Part shown: positions 6,756-9,618 of the stretch, piece by piece
How positions within the stretch are numbered: position 1 is the stretch's first letter
Layout: each line of letters starts with the position of its first letter
Assembly (NCBI GenBank): GCA_023437755.1
Contig: JAEZFJ010000419.1
Location: 1 to 9,618, forward strand
DNA length: 9,618 nt
Reading direction: 5' to 3'
Source: Pseudomonadota bacterium
GTDB taxonomy: Bacteria; Pseudomonadota; Alphaproteobacteria; Rhizobiales; Devosiaceae
Translations under genes and position numbers: made by a program
The notes under the pieces: model-generated
Seen by the model: the letters and a program-made list of their open reading frames with translations, nothing else
Databases searched by the model: none
What the model was told of the DNA's origin: nothing

Positions 6756-6781
6756 AACGCGGGTGGCAGGTGATTGGTTCG
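6756..6781 (-). promoter_or_regulatory. Weak candidate sigma-EcfG-type promoter before the response-regulator pair
   Basis: On the minus strand CGAAC (6781-6777), a 17-base spacer and CGTT (6759-6756) differ by one base from the general-stress consensus GGAAC-N16/17-CGTT. Transcription would start shortly before the response-regulator start at 6729. FATGUY regulators are often linked with stress signalling, so the site makes biological sense, but a match with one error is not rare by chance. Confidence 0.25.
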
Positions 6782-6840
6782 CGCAGAGACCGATCACGTC
6801 AGCTTTTTGTCAGCAATGGCGGTGGGTTAGCGAACTCTGC

Positions 6841-7101
6841 TCAGGCCTCGACATAGGCCACCCCGGCCAGCGTGCCACTCTGCCAGCAGAGGCGGCAGGG
6901 CTGAATGTTGTGCCCCGGCAACAGCAGGTAGAACTCGCGCGACAGGTGAGCCCTTTCGCCGAATTCCAGCATGGCGCCAGCCGCGGACACGTTGCGAAGA
7001 GTGACTTCGTAGCGTGCGAGACCACCGTCATCCACGAGAGTGGCGGGAAGGTGAACCGGCTGGCGGGGATGGCGACGGCGGTCGGCACTGCTGGTGCTCA
7101 T
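6841..7101 (-). CDS. Small stand-alone PilZ-domain protein (cyclic-di-GMP binding)
   Basis: An 86-residue protein consisting of little more than one PilZ domain, a cytoplasmic receptor for the second messenger cyclic-di-GMP. Both binding motifs are present: the RxxxR motif as RRHPR (residues 9-13) and the [D/N]xSxxG motif as NVSAAG (37-42). Between and after them comes the expected beta-barrel pattern (PVHLPATLVDD, YEVTLRNV, MLEFGER, FYLLLPG, QPCRLCW, LAGVAYVE). No output domain is attached, so it would act by binding a partner. The start at 7101 is set by the domain boundary (MSTSSADRRRHPRQ); no strong ribosome site is seen just before it, and the frame is open further upstream. It precedes the two response-regulator genes by 111 bases and may be a separate unit. 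Confidence 0.88.
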   Translation of the reverse strand: MSTSSADRRRHPRQPVHLPATLVDDGGLARYEVTLRNVSAAGAMLEFGERAHLSREFYLLLPGHNIQPCRLCWQSGTLAGVAYVEA

Positions 7102-7309
7102 GGCATCGAGATAGTGCTGCCCACCCCCGAAGTCGACGGCGCAGACGCCTACAAGTTTACCGATCGTCCACAGGCGTGGATAACCCTGACATGGCCCGGA
7201 GAAGCGCAGGAAAATTGCTGCTTTCGCCGGTGCCGCCGCGCGGTGATACGGGCGTGTCAAGAAGCCGGAGGGCTCGGTCCAGCGGCTGGGGAAAGCCAGC
7301 GACGCCTCG
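7102..7309. other. Intergenic region upstream of the PilZ gene, with a DnaA-box-like dyad
   Basis: These 208 bases lie between the peptidase stop and the PilZ start. On the minus strand TTATCCACG (7183-7175) and, two bases on, TGTGGACGA (7172-7164) form an imperfect inverted repeat whose arms resemble the DnaA box TTATNCACA (8/9 and 7/9). A TTGACA hexamer occurs on the minus strand at 7260-7255, but no -10 element follows at a usable distance. No convincing promoter or terminator is seen. Confidence 0.3.
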
Positions 7310-8410
7310 TCAGGACACGGTGACCGCCGCCCGCGGCATGTCGGAGAGGATTTCAGCGCGGCCGCCACGGATGATGACGATCTCCTCGAGGCGCAGCCCG
7401 AAACGGCCGGCCAGATAGATGCCGGGTTCGATCGAGAAGACCATGCCTTCATCGAGGACGGTGTCGCTTGTGGCGGTGATGTAGGGCGGCTCGTGGATGT
7501 CCAGTCCAAGCCCGTGGCCGGTGCGGTGGAGGAAGTTGGGCCCGTAGCCGGCGGCGGTGATGACATCGCGGGCGGCACGGTCCACATCCCGGGCGAGGAC
7601 ACCGGGGCGGGCTGTGGCAATGGCAGCCTCGACGGCGCGATCAAGGATGGCATGGATCTCGGCGAAGCCCTCCGGCTCGCTGCCGAACCAGCCGACGCGG
7701 GTCATGTCCGAGGGATAGCCGTCGATGCGCCCGCCGGTATCGATCAGCACAGCGTCGCCGCGCTTGAGGCGGGTGCTGCCGGTGTGATGGTGAGGGAAGG
7801 CTCCGTTGGGGCCGAAGCAGACGCTGCAGAACTCGGTGGTAGCGCCGTTGTCGCGATAGAATTCGCGGATGGCGGTGGCGACCTCCACTTCGGTGATGCC
7901 GTCGCGGAGGGCGACGAAGCCGGCTTGCATGGCACGGTCGTTGAGCAGCGCCGACTGCCTGAGGCGCGCGCATTCGTCATCATCCTTGCGGGCGCGCAGC
8001 CAGCCGACGGTTTCGCCGGTGAAGCGGCGACTGGCGCCGGGAAGGGCGTCGAGCAGCAGAAGTGCGAAATCGGCACGCATGGTTTCGTCGAGCACAACGG
8101 AGGGCGCTGCGGGAATGCCGGTGGCGGCCAGGAGATCGGACAGAGCCTGGTCCGGGCCGTCGGCATCGGTCCAGGGGAAGAATGGCAGATCGGTATGCTG
8201 GCGGGCGCTGTCGACGTTGAGCGCGGGCATCAGGAAGCCGGCAAAACCCCGGCTGACCAGCAGCATAACAGGCCGTTCGTCGCCGTGCGGCGACAGGTCG
8301 GCGAGCCAGAGCATGTGGCTGGAGGGGCCGAGAGCAACGAGATCGGTGCAGGTCTCGGCCATGCGGGTGCGCAGGTTGGCGAGGCGGGTGGCAAGAAGAG
8401 GATTGGTCAT
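7310..8410 (-). CDS. M24-family metallopeptidase (Xaa-Pro dipeptidase/aminopeptidase type)
   Basis: A cytoplasmic dinuclear-metal peptidase of 366 residues that would release the residue before a proline from short peptides. The N-terminal ~135 residues form the creatinase-like lid domain. The C-terminal pita-bread domain has all five metal ligands: D224 (LIDTGG), D235 (SDMTR), H299 (HRTGHGLGL), E328 (SIEPGIY) and E342 (RLEEIV). The catalytic-site histidines are in PHHHTG (207-209) and IHEPP (306). Length and motifs fit PepQ/YpdF-like prolidases; the family also includes creatinase-like and DMSP-lyase-like enzymes, so the exact substrate is open. The start at 8410 has only a weak ribosome site (GGACT). 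It follows the globin gene by 67 bases and may share its transcript or have its own promoter. Confidence 0.92.
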   Translation of the reverse strand: MTNPLLATRLANLRTRMAETCTDLVALGPSSHMLWLADLSPHGDERPVMLLVSRGFAGFLMPALNVDSARQHTDLPFFPWTDADGPDQALSDLLAATGIPAAPSVVLDETMRADFALLLLDALPGASRRFTGETVGWLRARKDDDECARLRQSALLNDRAMQAGFVALRDGITEVEVATAIREFYRDNGATTEFCSVCFGPNGAFPHHHTGSTRLKRGDAVLIDTGGRIDGYPSDMTRVGWFGSEPEGFAEIHAILDRAVEAAIATARPGVLARDVDRAARDVITAAGYGPNFLHRTGHGLGLDIHEPPYITATSDTVLDEGMVFSIEPGIYLAGRFGLRLEEIVIIRGGRAEILSDMPRAAVTVS

Positions 8411-8451
8411 AGCAGCGAGTCCAGTGGGCTGGGGAGAGCTACGCCCCTCCT

Positions 8452-8471
8452 GCCCTCCCCGACAAGGGGGC
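8452..8471. repeat. GC-rich palindromic intergenic element between globin and peptidase genes
   Basis: GCCC at 8452-8455 and GGGC at 8468-8471 bracket an inner CCCC-GACAA-GGGG (8457-8469), giving a small, very GC-rich stem-loop. The surrounding bases (CCCCTCCTGCCCTCCCCGAC and on) resemble the short repeated palindromes scattered between genes in many Hyphomicrobiales. Only one copy is in this window, so repeat status is inferred. It could also act as a weak 3' end for the globin message. Confidence 0.35.
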
Positions 8472-8477
8472 TCCGGA

Positions 8478-8957
8478 CTATTCCGCAGGCGGAGTCCACA
8501 CCGGCGGCGCCTCTCGCTCCAGTGGCGCCATGGCGGTGATGTCCTTGCCGCGGCGCATGGCGATGTTCATGCGGAAGCTGTTGCCGATGCGCTCGGAGCG
8601 CTCGATGAACACAGCGGCGACGTCGGGCGAGCACAGCCGCTCCACGGTGACGCGGAACAGCGACAGCCACCGCTGGAAGTGGGCGTCTTCAAGCTCGGGG
8701 ATGGCCATGTGCTTGGGCATGGGACGTCCGGTGTAACGGCCGGTGCCGAGCAGCATCGAGCTCCAGAAGTCGGTGATCAGGGCGAGATGGCGCGGCCACT
8801 GCTCGTCGGGGATGACGCGGTTGAACACCGGTCCGATCACCGGATCGCGCCGGGCGGCAGCGTAGAAATTGTCCACGACCTTGCGGATCAGTTCTTCGGT
8901 GAGGCCGTCGGGTGTTTCCCAGCCGATGCGGTGGAGGCGGGTGCCGGGCGTGGTCAT
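8478..8957 (-). CDS. Group III truncated haemoglobin
   Basis: A 159-residue globin of the truncated 2/2 class, group III, the type represented by Campylobacter jejuni Ctb. By comparison with remembered Ctb residues, the key positions are all present: Tyr32 (B10), His57 (E7, in WPRHLAL), proximal His83 (F8, in MPKHMAIP) and Trp97 (G8, in FQRWLSLF). The stretch ITDFWSSMLLGTGRYTGRP is also characteristic. Tyr-B10/Trp-G8 sites stabilise bound oxygen and peroxide-like intermediates; Ctb is linked to NO stress and low-oxygen metabolism. The C-terminal ~15 residues (EREAPPVWTPPAE) extend past the globin fold. The start overlaps the upstream regulator stop by ATGA (8954-8957), which strongly suggests co-translation and control by that regulator. 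Confidence 0.92.
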   Translation of the reverse strand: MTTPGTRLHRIGWETPDGLTEELIRKVVDNFYAAARRDPVIGPVFNRVIPDEQWPRHLALITDFWSSMLLGTGRYTGRPMPKHMAIPELEDAHFQRWLSLFRVTVERLCSPDVAAVFIERSERIGNSFRMNIAMRRGKDITAMAPLEREAPPVWTPPAE

Positions 8958-9618
8958 GCGGATACCGCACGGATGGAATAGGTGCAGCGGCGGCCGCCGG
9001 AGACGATGAGCTCCTCGCGGGTGACCTCGGCGCCGGGGCCGAGCACGGCGCGGAAGACGTCGAGTTCGGCGCGGCAGAAGTTCTGGCAGGCGGTGGCGGC
9101 GGCGCAGATGGGGCAGTGGTTTTCGACCAGCACCAGGGTGCCGTCGTCCTCCTCATGCCAGCCAGCCATGTAGCCTTCGGCACTGCGCAGGGCGACCAGG
9201 GCGGCGACCTTGTCGCGCAGCGTCGGGGCCGGAACGAGGGCGGCGGCGTAGGTGGCGCGGGTTTCCGCCTCGCGACTGGCAATGATGGTGTCGAGCGCGC
9301 CATCGCCCAGAGCTGACCGGACAATGTCCAGAAGCTGAACGGTCAGCGCTGCGTGGGTGTCAGGAAAACGAGACTGGGCAGCGGGTGTGAGGCTCCAGCG
9401 CTGGGTGGGGCGGCCGACGGTGCCGGGGGTGCTCGTCGCGGCGACAAGTCCCTCCCCCGCGAGGCGCAGCAATTGCTGGCGGGCTGCCTCGCCGGTGGTG
9501 CCGAGACGATCCCCCAACGCCGCGGCGGTGAGGGAGCCGTGCATCTTCAGCGCCATCAGGATCCGCTCAGACGCGCTCCGCGGCGACCACGAAGGCGTCG
9601 CCAGATTGTCGCTTGACT
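8954..9618 (-). CDS. SufR/COG2345-like winged-helix regulator, probable Fe-S sensor (5' end probably beyond window)
   Basis: A transcription regulator with an N-terminal winged helix and a C-terminal cysteine domain. The helix-turn-helix reads ILMALKMHGSLTAAALGDRL, with the wing near TVGRPTQRWSLT. An ATG at 9556 gives 200 residues, but helix 1 already begins before it (SERIL directly upstream) and the frame is open to the right edge, so the true start is probably outside. Counting from 9556, cysteines are C148, C151, C157, C161 and C191. C148-x12-C161 with a distal Cys matches the ligand spacing recalled for SufR, the cyanobacterial Fe-S repressor of suf genes. No suf gene is nearby; the next gene is a truncated haemoglobin, overlapped by ATGA. 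An Fe-S cluster sensing NO, oxygen or iron and controlling the globin is inferred. Family placement is good, function less so. Confidence 0.82.
   Translation of the reverse strand, partial: SSDNLATPSWSPRSASERILMALKMHGSLTAAALGDRLGTTGEAARQQLLRLAGEGLVAATSTPGTVGRPTQRWSLTPAAQSRFPDTHAALTVQLLDIVRSALGDGALDTIIASREAETRATYAAALVPAPTLRDKVAALVALRSAEGYMAGWHEEDDGTLVLVENHCPICAAATACQNFCRAELDVFRAVLGPGAEVTREELIVSGGRRCTYSIRAVSA

Noticed and set aside
7255..7260. TTGACA (minus strand) as a sigma-70 -35 element for the PilZ gene
   Set aside because: No TATAAT-like hexamer lies 16-18 bases downstream; that stretch is almost all G and C.
6214..7323. A 369-codon plus-strand open frame across the response-regulator and PilZ genes
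   Set aside because: It runs through three recognised minus-strand genes and two gaps, and its translation shows no domain.
7102..7653. N-terminal extension of the PilZ protein up to 7653
   Set aside because: The extension would lie antisense to the peptidase C-terminus and is Pro/Ser-rich with no domain; the PilZ domain begins right after the Met at 7101.

Overview
The window is GC-rich DNA with tightly packed genes, short gaps and ATGA overlaps. It codes for a tripartite tricarboxylate transporter, DctB/DctD-like regulators, FATGUY-type single-domain response regulators and a group III truncated haemoglobin. This mix suggests an alphaproteobacterium, probably Hyphomicrobiales (Devosia- or Rhizobium-like). 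That placement is an inference from gene content, not from a marker gene. There is no rRNA, tRNA, CRISPR array, insertion sequence or phage gene.

Region 1 (1-2608, minus strand plus the divergent control region): a tctC-tctB-tctA operon for a tripartite tricarboxylate transporter (TTT), with tctA running off the left edge. An apparently perfect sigma-54 (RpoN) promoter lies on the minus strand at 2472-2487, pointing at tctC. The tctC-tctB gap holds a strong hairpin with a UNCG-type tetraloop and no U-tract.

Region 2 (2609-5835, plus strand): a translationally coupled two-component system. It comprises a membrane histidine kinase with a DctB-like periplasmic sensor domain and a DctD/NtrC-type sigma-54 activator with an intact GAFTGA loop. 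The pair is divergent from tctC, several dyads lie between them, and the tctC promoter is of the sigma-54 type. The simplest model is that the kinase senses a carboxylate outside the cell and the activator switches on tctCBA through RpoN. TTT operons are classically paired with TctE/TctD-type (OmpR-class) systems, so this wiring is the main point of interest.

Region 3 (5832-7101, minus strand): two single-domain response regulators in tandem with no kinase beside them, then a small PilZ (cyclic-di-GMP binding) protein upstream. The activator gene and the distal response regulator converge and share the four bases CTAG, so both stop codons sit in the apex of a perfect hairpin.

Region 4 (7310-9618, minus strand): a SufR-like winged-helix regulator (5' end probably outside the window) overlaps a group III truncated haemoglobin by ATGA. 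An M24-family Xaa-Pro peptidase follows after a 67-base gap holding a small GC-rich hairpin. The regulator's cysteines (C-x12-C plus a distal Cys) suggest an Fe-S sensor controlling the globin, perhaps in response to nitric oxide or redox stress.

The other gaps (6730-6840 and 7102-7309) are short and contain only weak regulatory candidates.
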